Source: Nemania diffusa (lineage: Eukaryota > Ascomycota > Sordariomycetes > Xylariales > Xylariaceae). Taken from it: a stretch of 64,000 bases of DNA. The position numbers and the translations under genes were made by a program. Positions 1 to 16,045 of the stretch are shown here, piece after piece. The stretch covers positions 1,984,001 through 2,048,000 of the forward strand of contig JBBPUQ010000001.1 in NCBI GenBank assembly GCA_038501195.1, written 5' to 3'. Each line of letters starts with the position of its first letter. Position 1 is the first letter of the stretch. The notes under the pieces were generated by a model. The model searched no databases, had not been told where the DNA came from, and was given only the letters and a program-made list of their open reading frames with translations.

Positions 1-2814
1 TTTGTTTATTTAATTTATAAAAGCTATATTAATATTAGTTTAATTAAATATTTTTTTAGTTACTAAATAATTAATTAATACTACTACTAAATTATATAAA
101 GCTTTTATAATTGTTTAAAACTTTTTATATTTTTAAATAATATATATAACTTTTAATTTTAAAAGCTTATATTTTATTTTAAGCTATAATAAATATTTAC
201 TTAAAAATATAATTAGCAAAATTTATATATTTAAAATTAACGTTTTTAGTTTTTAAATATAGCTATTTTTTAGTTAAAACAATATTAATCTAAAACTTTT
301 TTTTAAAAAGCTATTTATTTGTATAAACAAAGTTTTAACAAAATTATAATAGTAAAAAATCATATTATTATATACTAGTTTTTATATAGTTTTAAATAAA
401 GCTTTTTTTTTAGCTGTCAAAATAAATAAAGTAGTTTAATAGTATATTTGTTGTTTATTAAAATTACTAGCTACTATATATTTTAATTGCTTTTTTTCGT
501 TAAAAAAAACCACTTTTTATTATTGTAATAGCTTAATATACTATATATAATATAGCAGTAGTATTTTTAAAAATCTTATATTTCCAAAATATTATTTTAA
601 TATTTTCAACTGGTTTAAAAACTATAAATTTTTAAAAGCTTTTAATTGCTTTGCTATAATAAACAGTTTAAATATATTTACTTAAAATTTTAACAATTTT
701 ATTAATAAGTATTTTAAAAATAACTTTTTAAAAAACAGCAAAATCTACTATTTACAAAATAACTTAAATATTATATATAGTTATTTCAAATAATTCTTTT
801 TATTATTAAAAAATATTACAATATTATTAATAAATATTTAACAGTAGTATTTATAAAGCTATAGCAGTTTATTTATAAATTATTATATATATATAAGTAA
901 ATTTTAAAATTTTATTAATATTACTGTAAATTTTTTCAAACTTTTTAAACTTATAATAATAAATTTATTTCAATATTTTAAATAAACTTTAAACTAATAA
1001 AAAAAAAATATTACATTTACTATTAAAATGTAACTTTTTTTTTAAATTAATACTATTACTTTTAATTACAATAAAAACAAGTAATTATTTAATATTACTA
1101 TTTTGTTAAAAACTTATAAATCAATTATAAACTAAATATATAGTTTTTTTTTTTTTTATAACTAAACAACAAAAATCAAATATATAAAAAACAACAGTTT
1201 ATTTATTTATTTTATATAGTTTTGTTTATATAATTTATTAAATACTAAATTTACTATATAACAGTTTTTAATATTTAACAAATATAAACAACTATTAAGT
1301 TTGAACTTTTGCTAGTTATTTATTAAAAATATTTTCATTTGTTTATTTTTTAAAATATCAATTATATTTTAATTAAACCAAACTTTAGGTATTTTTTCCA
1401 GCAAATTTAATATTTTCTAAACTAGCAAATCTCTACTAGTATAAACAAATTAGCTAGCAGCTACTTTTACTTTTTTTTTTTTAAAAAACTTTTTAATATT
1501 TATTATAACAGCGATTTTTTAAACTTTTAGTTTAAGTTTTTTTATTGCTTTTATTACTGCTATACTTAAATTAAAGTTTGTAAATTTTATTTTTAAAATA
1601 GCTTTAATTATATTATATATAGTATTAGTTAATAAAGTTTTTTTAATTATATCTAGCAATTTTAATACATTAATTATATTAGTTATATTATTTTAATTTA
1701 TATTTTTTTAAATTTATACTAGTTTTAATTTATAGTTTTTTATAGCTACTGCTTTTTATATATTTATATTTAAAATAAATTAATTTATAAAAAATATATC
1801 TAATATTGCAACATTTTTAAATATTTACAAACTTATATTTGCAGTTTTAACTTTTGCATTATTTACAGCTGCTACTTTAGCTACTAAAATAGCTACTTTT
1901 ATATACTTTTTTTATATAGCTTTAATATAATCTAATTTTATATACTTTTAAATTATACTTATTTTAATATTTTTAAAAATCACTTTTTTAACTAGTAATA
2001 AATTTGTTAATACAACTAAATATAAAATAGTCGATTTTATAACTACAGTTATTTCATTTTTATAAAAAAGTTCAAAAATAAATTTATAATCTAAAAGCAA
2101 AAGTTTATATATCGCAAATATATAAACTGTTTTCTTAAGTTCTAAAACCACTTTTTATAAAAGTATCACTTTATATATATATAAATAAACTTGAAAATAT
2201 ATATAAAAAAATACTTCGAAATTGTTTATATTAACAAATATAACTTTATAGCACTTATAATTAATAATTATATTATAAAAGTTCAAAAAGTTATTTTTAA
2301 AAAATATAGCAAGTTTAATATTTTTGTTTAATATTTATACAAATTTAATAACTTTTAAAAGCTTAAAAAACTTATAGTTATTATATTTTAGCAAATAAAA
2401 TATAAAAGTAGCTTAGTTTATATATTAAATATACTTGTTACTAATATTTTTAACTTTTTTTTTATATTATTTAATTATATATAAAAAGTTAATAAAAGTT
2501 TTATATATTATTAAACTTTTTTTAGCTTTTATATTTATACAAACTATAATATTATTTTTATTAAACTTATTATATATAGTTATTTTTAAATATAAAAATT
2601 AATTATTTAAAAACTTTTCTATTTAAATATTAGTTTTTTAAATTTTAAATAGCGCTATTTATAAATACAATATAATTAGTTTAGCTTTTTTATTTTTTTT
2701 AAAAAAGTTGCTATTTTGTACTATTAGTATTGTATTTATTAAAACTGCTTAATATATAAAATTTACATTTTAGTATTTATATTGTTTTAAATATATAAAA
2801 AGCTTATTTTTAAA

Positions 2815-2889
2815 AAAAAACAGATTATTATATCGTTTATATAAATAATATAATATATATATAAAAAACAAAGATTTAATCTGTTTTTT
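2815..2889. repeat. inverted repeat, 13-bp arms
   Basis: Arms at 2815-2827 and 2877-2889 are perfect reverse complements (AAAAAACAGATTA / TAATCTGTTTTTT) separated by about 49 bp of A+T-rich DNA. It is one of few inverted repeats in this block with G/C inside the arm. It could form a hairpin or be the remnant of an element end; no function can be assigned. Confidence 0.4.
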
Positions 2890-5800
2890 AGCACACTTAT
2901 TACATTTATTAACATATTTATCACATTTTTTTACCAAATCAAATATTTAATTATAATATTTATATATTTTACTATAGTCGATTAATATATATATACTATT
3001 ATTTTTGCTTAAAAATTAATCACTTTTTAAACTAAAAGTTAATACATTTTTATTATTTTTAAATTAGTTATTTTATGCTATATAAACATAGTTACAATTA
3101 TACTTATTTTATTATTTGTTTTAATTGTTTTTTTACTTTTGCTTTTTTTTTTTTTAAATAAATTTTTATAATTTGTTTTATTAAAGTTAAGATTTATTTT
3201 ATTGCTTATATTTTTAAAAAAAGTTTTGTTAGCTTTATAACTTATTTTTTTTGCTTTAAAATTTGTTTTAATTATATTAGTTATTATTATACTATTTACA
3301 GTAAAACTTTTACTTGTTATATCGATTTCAATATATAAGCTTTTTAAAAAGTTGCTTTTATTTATTAATATTTTAATTTATATAAACTTTTTAAAACAGT
3401 TTAAAGTAATATTTTTATATTACTACTAATAAAATTAGCTTTGTTTTTATTACTTTTATTATATAAAACAACAGTATATTATTTTTGCTTTAAATAAAAG
3501 CTAGCAAATATATTTTAATTTTAAAGTTTATATTTGTTTAAATAGCTGTTATAATATTGTACTAGTTACAATTGCTGCAATTTAATATTTTTATAGCTTA
3601 TATATATTTAAGCTTTTTTTAAATAAAGTTAGTTATAACTGTATTATTTTTAGCTATATCTTTAAATATAAATTTAGCTATATTAAATTACTTTGTTGCA
3701 ATTGCAGTTTATATTACAAATTACTAAATTAATTTATTAAATATAGCTATAAAACTTTTAGCCTTTAAACAAATTTATATTTAATTTATTAACTTATTAT
3801 TTTATTATATAATAGCAAATCTTTTTATTAAAATTTAAAATATAGCTAAAATTTGTTTAGTATTGTTTTTAATAATATCTTTGTTTTTTAAAAAAAAATT
3901 AATATACTTAACAAAATTATATATATTTATAAAAATTAACTTGTTTTTATTAGTAATTAATTTTATATTGTTGAAATTATTACAATTTAAATTAAATAAA
4001 TTAACATTAGATTATTTTAATTATTAAAACTTAAAAAAAAAGTTGTTAATATTATAATTAAACATTTATAATATAAAACTCTTTTAATAACAACTATTTT
4101 TATATAGTTTATTTAAGTTTTTACTTAAACAAAGATTGTATTTAAACTAATATAAACTTTTTAAATTATTAAATAAAAAATCGCTTAAGTTATTAAAATC
4201 AATAAATTATATATTGCAAAAAATACTAGTTAAGCAATTATTGCAGCATAAAAAAAGTTGAACTTTTGCTTTATTTAATTACTAATATATAATTAAATAA
4301 CAAAATAAACTGTTTAAATTAAAATTTAGCGCTATTGTTAGCTTAAGTTAAAATTTAACTATAAATTAAATAAATTAAGCTTAAAATTAAACAATAAGTA
4401 CTAAATTAGTCTGATTTATTAATGTTACAACTAAATCAAATTGTTGTACTAAATTATGTTTTAATTAAAAAGCATTATATATAAATGCTATATATTCTAT
4501 TTAGTTTAATATATACTGCAATATTTTATTTATGTTACAATAAAAGTTATTTGTTAATTTTTACAGTTTAACAAGTTTTAGCTGCAAAATAAGCATAGAA
4601 AAAAGTAGCAATATTTAAGCTTATATATATTATTACTGAAGTATTTTAATATTAAACAGCTTTAAAAAAAAAAAAATAAAAATAATTATTTAAAACAGAA
4701 ATTATAACAAAAATTATAACAATAGTTTATTAATTAAACTTTTTCTAAAAATTAGCTTAACTTAAAAAGCAGGTTTTTTTTTTAACAGCACTATTAAGTT
4801 AACAATTTTATTAGCTACTAATTTAAATAATTAAATCAATGTTATAAATTAGTTTTTTATATTATTTAACTTTTTTTATATATTAATTATACTATTAGCT
4901 ATTATATTTAATTTTTTTTAAATAATTAAATGTTTAACAAACTATTTAAAGTTTTACTTAATAACTACTTTTTATATTTAAACATTTTAAAATTTATATT
5001 AAATATATTTTTAAAAAGTTATATTATTGTTAATTTTTAAAAAAATAACAAATATTTTAAAGTTTATATCCAAAAGTACAAAAAAAAAGTTTATATTTAT
5101 TATATAAAACTCTTTACTATTACACAATATAAATAGTTAAAAGTATATAATTACTGAAAGTATTTAATTTTAATCTTTAAATATAACTTTATTAACTAAA
5201 GCAAAATTATATTTTATATTTATAACTAATGTTTATTTTTTTTTTAAGCTTTATAAAAGTAACTTATTTGTTTTAATTAACTTTAAAATAAAATTTTTAA
5301 TATTTGCTAATTTATAAAATTTATATAATTTATTTAAATTTATTATTAATAATAATACAAACTTTTACTAAAAAAGTATAAAATAATTTAAATATTTAAA
5401 ATTATATATAATATAACTTAAATATAAATTATAAAAACAAAATTTTTTAATAAATGTTTACTTTTTAATAAATAATATATATATATAAAATTAAATAAAC
5501 AAATTATAAATATATAAATAATATAAAATAAAATAATAAAATATAAATAAAAAATTTTATATATTATTAAAAAACTTAATATAAAATTTAAAAATACAAA
5601 TATAAATCAAAGTTTGAAAAAACAATAATTAAAAATATTATAAACATTAAATAAATAAAAATTAACAAAAACTTAAAGTTTAAAAAAACAACAAATTTTA
5701 ATTAATTAATATTGCTTTAAATATAATAATATTAAAAATAAATATAGCTATTTTATATAAAGTATAAAAATAACTTATTTTATACAAAGTTTTAACTAAT

Positions 5801-6204
5801 CGACTTATAGTTTATTAATTAAAAGTTTATTATATTAATATTAATTATAACTTTTTATTAAATACAGCTGTTAAAAAATCAATCTAGTTAACTTTTAGTT
5901 ATAATATTGCTAATTTTTTATTGTTTAATTACTGCAGCTATTAAAAAACTAATTTAAGCAATTTTATAATAAGCTTTTATTTTTAATGTTTTAAATACAG
6001 CTATTAAAAAACCAATTTAATTAAAACGTTAAAATAAACTGTTAAGTTTTAAAGATTTAAACAGAGGTATTAACAATAACTGCTAGCGCAAAAAAAAAAA
6101 ATAAAAAATTACAAAACTAAAAAATAAAATTGTTGCAATTATAGAACTTATTATATTATTTAAAATATACTATTTAAAATAATATTATATATTAAATCTA
6201 AAAG

Positions 6205-6365
6205 TATAATATAAAAAAAAAGGAGCTAGTTTAAAATTAGTAGAAAAGATTTATTTAACTTAAGTTTTAGCCCATTTTTACTATTTACTTTTATTTTATT
6301 ATTAATAAAATTTACTATAGTATAGAGTCTTTTTTTATTAAAGTGACCCCTTTATTTAACTGTAT
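6205..6365. other. G/C-retaining island inside the A+T block
   Basis: This short stretch keeps GGAGC, TAGCCCA, TAGAGTC and GTGACCCC words, unlike the several kilobases that follow, which are nearly free of G and C. It sits where the moderately A+T-rich first 6 kb gives way to the extreme core. It may be a boundary between differently mutated repeats or a single-copy remnant between elements. No gene is visible in it. Confidence 0.4.
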
Positions 6366-9300
6366 TAAAACTATAATAATAATATAAATTTTAATTAATT
6401 AATTAAATTTAAATATAAATTATTAATTTTAAATTTTATATATAATAAATAAACTAAATAAATTAAAAAGTTAAAGTTTATATTTAATAATTTTAAATAT
6501 AAATTTAATTATTTAATAAATAAAATTATATATATAATTAATAAAATAAATTAAAATTGCAAAAATAAATATTAAAGTTTATTTAAAAAAATTTTAAAAA
6601 TAAAATAGCTTTAATATTAATACAATTAAAATATATTTTTAAAATAAACAAAAATTTTTATATAATAGTTAATATATTTAAAAACAAATATAAATATATA
6701 ATTAAAATATATTTATTAACTTTTAAATTAATATTTTAAATAATTTAATTATTATTTAGTTTAAATTAAAAAATAAAAAATAAAAAAAACTAACAATAAA
6801 AAAGCTATACTTTTTTATTAAAAACTATTTAATTTTTTAAAAAAAATAATAATAAATTTTTATAATTTTTTATTTATTATTTTAAAAAATATAATTAATA
6901 TAATAATATATTAATAAAAATTAATAAATAAAAATTAAAAAAAAATATAATAATAATTAAATTTATATATAAATTATAATTAAAGTTGTTATAAATTTTC
7001 TATAAAACTTTTATAATATTGTTATTTTTATTATAACTTTTTATAATTATAAAATTTATATATAATTAATAAAAATTATTATAAAAGTTATTGTTTTAAA
7101 AAGTTATAAAACTTTTAATATTAAAATTTTTAATTTAAATTAATAAATTATTAAACTTTAAAATATTAAATATATTAATTTAATAAATTAAAAAATAAAT
7201 ATAAAATTAAAAAGTTATAAAAGTTTTTAAAAAATAAATTTAAATATTATTTAAATTTAAATTAATAATTATTAAAAAATTAAAACTTTATTATTTATTT
7301 TTTTTACAATAAAATAAAATATTATATTAATTAATATTTTAATAAATAGTTTTAAAAATAAATTATTTAAAAAATTTAAACTATTAATAAAAAATTTAAT
7401 AATTTTTATTATTTAAAATAAACTGTTTTTTTTTATTAATTTGTTTTAAAAAATTATAATAATTTTAATTTAAAAAAAAAAAAATAAACTTAAGTTTTAT
7501 AATAAAGTTTAAAAATAAATATTAATTATTTGTTTTATTTTTTTAATGTTTTTATATTTTTTATTTAATATATATATTTAATTTAAATAAATTATTTTTA
7601 AAAATATATATTAATTTAAACTTTTATATTAAATATAATTATATTAGTTATATTTTTATTTTATATTATAAATTATAAAAAGTTTTTTATAAACTTTATA
7701 GTTTATAAATTATAAATTAAAAAAGTTTAAATATATATAAAATTTATTAAATTATTTATAAATTAATTAATTAATAAAAAGTTATTTATATAATTTAATA
7801 TATATATATTATAATATTATATAATAATTAATTAAAAAAAAATCTAATATTATTGTTTTAATTAATTTTAAAAAGCAAAAAAATTATATTAAATTTAAAT
7901 TTAAATTAATAATTTTTTAATTTTAAATAAAAATATTTTAAATTATTATTATTTTAAAAGTTTATATAAATTTATTAAAATAAAAAATATTATTAAATAA
8001 TTATTATTTTATTTAAGTTTTTATTTTTTAAAAAAATAAAAATAAAATTAATTTTTATAAGTTTTAATTTAATTTTAAAAAAGTTTTAAAATTTATTTAA
8101 ATTTTTTAATATTTTTAATACTAGTATATTTTTTTATATTTATTAAAATAATTTATTAATTAATTTATAAAAAAATATAATAATATTTTATTATTTTATT
8201 TATTTTTTAATTTAAAATAAATTATAAAAACTAAAAAATTAACTATAAAAAATAATAAAAAATAAAAAAATTAAAAAATTAAAAAGTTTTATAAAAATAT
8301 TAATATTTTTTATATTTAAAAAAAATAAAACTTTATATTTTTATATTAATTATAAAAAATTTAACAAAATTTTATAAAAAAATCGCTTTATTTTTTTATT
8401 TATTTTAAAAATATTAAATAAAATTATATATATAAAAATATTTTTAAAAATTAATTTTAAAAATATTTATTATTATATATAAATTTTAAAAAAAAATAAA
8501 TAAAAAATAATGTTTTATATATATTATAAATATTATAAATTTTTAATTATATTTATAAATTTATATAATATTTTTATTATTTTTTAAAATTATATATAAA
8601 AAATATTTAATAATATTTTAAATATTTTTTATATAATATATTTTAATAATATATTTATTTTTTTTTTAAATAAAAATTTATATATAAATTATATTTAAAA
8701 TATTATTAAAAAACTTTAAAAAGCTAAATTATATATTAAACTTTTTAAATATTAATTTTATTAATATAAACTAAAATTTTTAAGTTATATTATTTTAAAT
8801 AAAAAAATTAAAATAAACTTTTTATAAATTAATATTATTAAAAAATAGCTTTTTTTTAATTTTTGTTATAAACTATAGCAATTTTTAAAATTTTGTAATT
8901 TTTACTGCTGTTTTATTAAAAAATATTTTTTAATTACTATTTTATTATATTAATATTTAAAAAAAAATACAATTAAAATAAAAAAAAGTCGAATTTCTTT
9001 AAATAATTTAAAAAAGTATATTTTTAAACAATTATAAAATTTATTTAAATAAGCTATTTTTTTTATATATTTTAACTTTAAAAAATAAATATTAATAAAA
9101 ACTAATATATTTAAAGCTATATTTATAAATAATTTATTATAAAAAAATAATTAAAAATAATAACAATTAATTTTATTTTATTTTTAAAAGTTTTTTAATT
9201 AAAAATTAAATTAAAATATATTAAATAAAAAAATATTAGCTATTATTAAAAGTTTTAAATATTAATATTACTATTTATAAAAAAATAAATTATTTATTAA

Positions 9301-12300
9301 AATATTAATTAATTATAATAACTTTTAAATTTTTATAAAAATATTAAAATTAAATAAAAAATAAATTTAATAATATATTTATTTAGTTTTTTTTAACTTT
9401 ATTATTAAATATAAAAAAAAAAACAAAATAAAGTTAATTTTTTTTTATATTATTTTAATTATATAAATAATATATTTTTTAATATAAATTTTTTTTTTAT
9501 ATTAAAAAAAAAAATTACTATATAATATATAACTATTAAAAATTAATATTTAAAAATATTAATTAAAAAAATTTATATTAAACGCTATTTTTTTAAATAA
9601 TTAATTTTTATTTAATTAGTTATATATATGTAAATATAAATAACTATTATAAAAAAAAATATTTAAAACTTAAAAACTAATTAAAGTTTTAAATTATTAA
9701 TTTAAAACATTTAAAAAAAAAATTTTAAATATTAATAAATTTTAAAATAAATTAAAAATAATTTAGTTATAAAAAGTTAATAATTAATTTAAAATTTTTT
9801 AGTTTTTTATAATAAAAAAGTTTATATATTTTTTAAAAAATCAATTTATTTTTAATTAATTAAATTATATTATAACAATTTTTTTATAAATTATTTTAAT
9901 TAAAAATATACTTTAAAATTTTTTTAAAAAAAGTTTTATTAACAAAATTTAAAACATAATATATAAAACTATATAAAAAGCTATATTATTTGTTTTAAAT
10001 TTAAAATAAAATATTATTAAAAATATAACAAATTAAATAATTTACTAATATTTATTAAATTTATATAAAAATTATTTATAAACTTTATAATTAATTTATT
10101 AAAAACTTTTTATAAAAATAGTTATATAAATTTTATATTAATAATTATAAATTAATTTATTAAATTAATATATTTATTATTTATTTATATTATTATAACA
10201 ATTATATAATTAGTTATTTTATTTTATTAAAAAATAAAATATAAATTTAAAAGTTTTATTAAAATAATTATTAATTAAAGTTTTATATTTATTAATAACT
10301 TTTAGTTTAATTTATATTATTATATTAAAATTAAAAAATATTATTTAATTATATTTTATTTTAAAACTAATAATTAAATAAAATATATAAATTAAATAAT
10401 TAAATATTATTTAAAATATTTTACTTTTATTAAATAAATTAATTAGTTTTAATTATTACTTTAAGTTTTTTTTACTATAAATTTAATAATTAATTTAATT
10501 ATTAATATTTTATTTTTTTAAACTTTATATAGCTATATATTAAAATTTAAGTTATTTATTAAAAATAACTTTATTTTAAAAAAAGTATTAATAATATAAA
10601 ATTAATTAAATAAATTAAAAATTATTAAAAATAAATTAATAAAATAATAACAAAATATAATTAAAAATTAAATAAAATATTATAATAACAAATATAAATT
10701 AATAAATTATAAAATAAATTAATTAGTAGTTTTATTAATTAAATATTTTAAGTTTAAAAAATATTATTATAAATTAATTTTTAAATATATTAAATTATTT
10801 AAAATTATTAGTAAAATTAATTTATAAATTTATTGTTTTTGTTTTTTTATATAATATATTTATTTTTATAATATATTTTTTATTTAATTATTAAAACTTT
10901 AAAAAGTTAATAATATAAATAAATTATTTATATTTAATTTAAAAAATAATAATATAAAATAAAAAATAAAAAATATAATAAAAAAATATAACTATAAAAA
11001 AAATTTATATTATAAAATTAAATAAAAAAATTAATTAATTAAATATAATTAATAAATATTAGTTATTAATATATTTGCTGTTAAAACTATTATAAACTTT
11101 AAAAAAAAAAAAAAAATATAAAAAAAATAAATTAATAAAGCTATAAAAAAAACTATTTATTATATTATAATAAAAATATATTAAAACTATTAAAAAAAAT
11201 TTTTAATTAATTGTTTAAAATTGTTAAAAAAACTAATAAAACAAAATAAACTAAAACTTTTATAAAAAAGTTTATATAATAAAAATCAAATTTATTTTTT
11301 TAAATAATAATTTATATTTTATTAATAAACTATATATAAAACTTTGTTAAAAAATTTAAAAAACAAATTTAAAAATATTTTAAAATATTATAAACTTTTT
11401 ATAAACTTTAAAATATTTTATATTACTATTATTTTTATAATAAATTATTTTTATTTTTTTTATAAAACAATATATAATTAAAAATTAAACTATATAGCTA
11501 GTATTAAAAAGTTATAAATAAAATATAATAATATAGCAATATTAAATATATTAATTAATGTTTTATTTAAATTAAAAATAAAAATAAAATATAAATAAAA
11601 TAGTTTATTTATAATATTAATAACAAAAAAAGCAATAATTTATTAAACTAAAGTTTTATATTAATAAATTAAAAATTAATATTTAATAATAATATTTTAA
11701 AATTAATAATTAATATTAAAATTAATAACAAATATAAATAAAATAGCTTATTTTTATAATAAAAACTTTGTTAATAAAACAAAAAGCAATATAATATAAA
11801 AAAAAAATATAATAAAAAAACTTTAAAAAATAAAATTATACTTTAATAATTTTATAGTAAAACTAAACTAAAATATATTAAATATAGCTTTTTTTTTTAT
11901 TATAAATAATAATATTATTTAAATTGTTATTATTTTTTTATTTTAAATTAAATAAGTTAATATTAAATTTTAAAGTTTTATATAAATAAATTATATTAAA
12001 AGTTATTATAATAAGCAATTAATTTTTTAATAATAAAATAAAACTAAAACAAAAAAAAGATTATTTATAAGTTTATAAATATTATAGCTTTTTTAATAAC
12101 TATTATATATAAAACTTTTTAAATTTTTAAAAAAGCAGTAAATTTTTAAAAGTTTAATATTTTTAAACTAAAAAAAGTTATAAAAATATTTAAAACAAAA
12201 ATAATATATTAATAAAACAATTATAATTTAAAACTTATTTTAATATTTAAATTAATAGTTATAAATATAAATAATTTAATAATAAAAAAGTATATTAAAA

Positions 12301-12417
12301 ATAATAGCAATAAATAAAATATAAAAAAAAAAAAAAAAAAAATATAAAAATGATTTAAAAATAAGTATAAATAACAAAAAGAAATTTGTTAAATAAAAAT
12401 TAATAAAATTAATAGCA

Positions 12418-12420
<3 letters not shown>

Positions 12421-12449
<29 letters not shown>
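12421..12449 (+). repeat. poly(A) tract, 29 A
   Basis: An uninterrupted run of 29 A, about 80 bp after another long A run near 12,328-12,346. It could be the A-tail relic of a LINE-like retroposon or simple slippage; no coding remnant supports either reading. Confidence 0.6.
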
Positions 12450-12452
<3 letters not shown>

Positions 12453-12470
12453 AGCAAATTTATAGCTTTA

Positions 12471-12512
12471 TATACTTTTGTTTATATATAAAACTATATT
12501 AACAAAAGTATA
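12471..12512. repeat. inverted repeat, 12-bp arms, 18-bp loop
   Basis: TATACTTTTGTT at 12471-12482 and AACAAAAGTATA at 12501-12512 are perfect reverse complements around an 18-bp loop, just downstream of the 29-A tract. A hairpin is possible; its role is unknown. Confidence 0.4.
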
Positions 12513-15500
12513 AATTACTATTAAAAATTAATATTTTATAAAATATTTAAATATTTATATATAATTATATATTATTTATATTTTTAATTAATTAAACTAA
12601 TAAATTAATTAATTAATTTATATATTTAAATTAATTAATTTATAATTAATTTTTATAATTAAGTTAAAAATAATTTAAACTAAAAAAAAAAATAATTATT
12701 AAAATTTAAAAGCTAAAATTTAAAAAAGTACTAATATATTTATATATATTTATTTTATATATATTTTAAAAAAGATTTTTTTTTTTTAAACTTTAGTTTT
12801 ATATAATATATACTATTAATTATATATTATTTATTATATTATATTTAATTTATAGTTTTTTTTACTTTATAATAAAAATTATAAATTATTTTATATATTT
12901 ATTTTTTTAATTATTTTATTTATTTTATTTTTTTTATTTTATTATTTTTTATAACTATATTAATATTTATAATAAAAATAATTATAATAATTATAACTAT
13001 AATAATTAAATAAATTTATATATAAAAATATAATTAAAAATAATAATATTTAAATAAAAATTTAAAAAAAACAAATTAATTTTAAATATTAAAATATAAC
13101 TATTAATTTTAATTAATTTATTAAATTTTTATAATTAATAATATATTTTATAAAATATTTATAAAACTATATATAATTAAAAATTAAAAATAAATAGTTT
13201 ATATAAATATTTGTAATAAATTTTAACAATTAAATAAAACTAATATTAATAAATATTAGTTATATATTTTAAAAAAAATTTATTACTATTATAAAAAACA
13301 ATAAAAATATTAAAATATATAAAAAATTGTTTAAAAATAAACTTTTATATATTATTAAAAAATATATAAATAAAAATAATAAAAATTTAAATAATAATAT
13401 ATTTATATAAATAGTTTTAATATTTATATTAATAAATATATTAAAACTTTTAATTATATAAATAAATTATTTAATATTATAATTAGTTATATTAAAATTA
13501 ATAATATTAATATATATTTTAATATTTAATATAAATAATTAAATATTTATTTTTTTTATATAAATAAAAATTTAAAAATTTATATTTTTTTTAAAAATTT
13601 TTATTATATATTTTATATTTTTATTTATATATAAAAATTAATTATATAAACTTTTTTTTATTTAAATTATTTATAATAATTTAATTAAAATAATTTAATT
13701 TATTATATTTATTAAAATATAACAATTTAATTAAAACTATAGCAATAAATTATATAATATATTATATAATAAAGCTTAAATTTTTATTTTAATATATTAT
13801 TAATTTAAAATTATTAAAAAACAATTTTATATAATATTTTTTTTTGTATTAAAAAAAAAAACTAAATAATATTATTTTAACTATATTAGTTTAATATATA
13901 AATAAAATAAAATTTATATAATATTTAATAATTATTTTAATATAACAATTAATTATAGTTAATATTAAATTAATTAAACTATTATTATTTTTATATAAAT
14001 AAAATAAAACAATTTAATAAAAATAATATTTAAAATATTAAAAACTATAATTTATAAACTTTAATTTATATAATATATTTTAAAACTTAATTATTATAAA
14101 AAAATATTATTTTATATAACAGTTATATAAATATATTTTAATATATTTAAATTTAAATTTATTTTAATTAGTTAAAAATTTATATATAAAACTTTATTTT
14201 TTAATTTATAAATAATATTACAAGTTTTTTTTAATTAAAAAATAAATTATTATTATATAATAAATATTTATTTTATTAATAAATAATATAATATTAAATA
14301 TTTAAAATAATTATATAATTATAGCTTTAAAAAAAACTTTTATTAAAAACTATAACAATTATATAATAAAAATAATAAAAGTAATAAAAAATGTTTTATT
14401 TATAAAAAGTTTAATTGTTAATTTATTAATTATAATTAATAAAAAAAATTAAAAATAAAAAAGCAATATTTTATTATATATAATATTTTAAAATAAAAAA
14501 CTTTATTATATAAAAAATATAATATATTTATATTAAACTATAAAAATAATAAAAACTTTTTATATAATAATATATTTAATAATAATTTAAATTTTAAAAC
14601 TAAAAACAAAATAGTTTAATTTTTAATAAATTTAATATATTTTTATTATATAATAAAAAAAAATATATATATTTAAAACTAAATATTAATATTAAACAAT
14701 TTTTATTTAAATAATTAATATAATATAAAATATTAAAATATTTTATAAAATATTAATATAACTAAAGTTTTAACTATTAAAAAAGCTTAAATTAAAACTT
14801 TTATATAAAAAAACTTTTTTATATAAATAAATTAAATTTTAAATAATATAATAATTTAATTTAATTATATTAAAAATTTTAAAGCTATAAATATTATAAC
14901 AATTTTAATATTAATTAAATTAATTAAATTTTATATTTTAAATATATTAACTTTGTTTTTATTATTATTATAAAATATAAATTAACTATATATTTATTTT
15001 AATAATATATAAAATATAATTATATAATAAAATAATATAATAATATTAATTATATAAAAATAAAAATATTTATTTTTTAATATTAACTAATTAAAAGTTA
15101 TAAATTATTTTATAAAATAAAAGTTTTAAAAATTATATTATTAATTTAAATATTTTTATATAAAAAAACTTATAAAATTATTATAAAAAACTAAATATAA
15201 TAATATTAATATTTTAATATTTTAAAAAATTAAAAAGTTTTATTATTATTGTTAATTATATAACTAAACTTTAAAAAAATTTAAGTTTTTATTAAAAAAT
15301 AAATATAATTTTAATTATAAAATTATTATTAATATTATATAAATTAATAAATAATTAATTTTATATATAATTAATATAAATATTTTATTTTAAATAGTTA
15401 AATTTTTAAAGTTTTTAAATATATATAATATTTAAAATATATTATATTAATATTAAATTTTAATATATTAAAAACTATTTAATTATATTATATATAATTT

Positions 15501-15780
15501 TAATATAAATTTTTTATTTAAAAAATTTTATAATAATATATAACTAATTAAAACTTTATATAAAAAAATATTTATTAAAATATATTAAATTATTAAAATA
15601 ATTAAATAAATATATATATTATTTTGTTATATATTTAATATTTTATATAAAAAAATTAATTATTATATAAATAAAAAAATAATATTATAAATAATTATAA
15701 AAGTTTTAAATAATATAGTTAAATTAAATAGTTTTATATTTATTTTATTAATTTTTAAAATTTATTTTAAAATTAATAGT

Positions 15781-16045
15781 AATTATTATATATTAATATT
15801 TATAAAAAACAAAACTATTAATTAAATAATTTAATTATATATAAAAATTTAAATATAAAAAAAAAAATAAAAAATAAAAAATCTAGCTAATATAAAATAA
15901 TAAAAATAAATAGTATATAAGCTATTTAAAACAATAAGTTTTAATAATAAATAAATTTTATAAAAAAAAAAAAAAAAGTAAAAAAATTGCAATATATAAT
16001 TAAAATAATTATATAATTTATATTAGTTATTATATTATAACTATT
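15781..16045 (+). repeat. direct repeat copy 1 (strongly RIP-mutated), candidate LTR
   Basis: Aligns by eye with 22306-22575 over about 265 bp, in the same orientation. Nearly every substitution is C-to-T or G-to-A relative to copy 2; this copy has lost almost all G and C. It lies exactly where composition switches from A-rich (upstream) to T-rich (downstream). It could be one terminal repeat of a degenerate LTR retrotransposon, or simply one of two dispersed copies. Confidence 0.65.

Noticed and set aside
1..2000. Telomere or subtelomere at the window start
   Set aside because: No TTAGGG/CCCTAA array and no subtelomeric helicase relic seen.
1948..2151. 67-codon open frame in the A+T block
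   Set aside because: Composition is low-complexity I/L/K/Y typical of A+T-rich DNA; no start context, motif or neighbour supports a gene.
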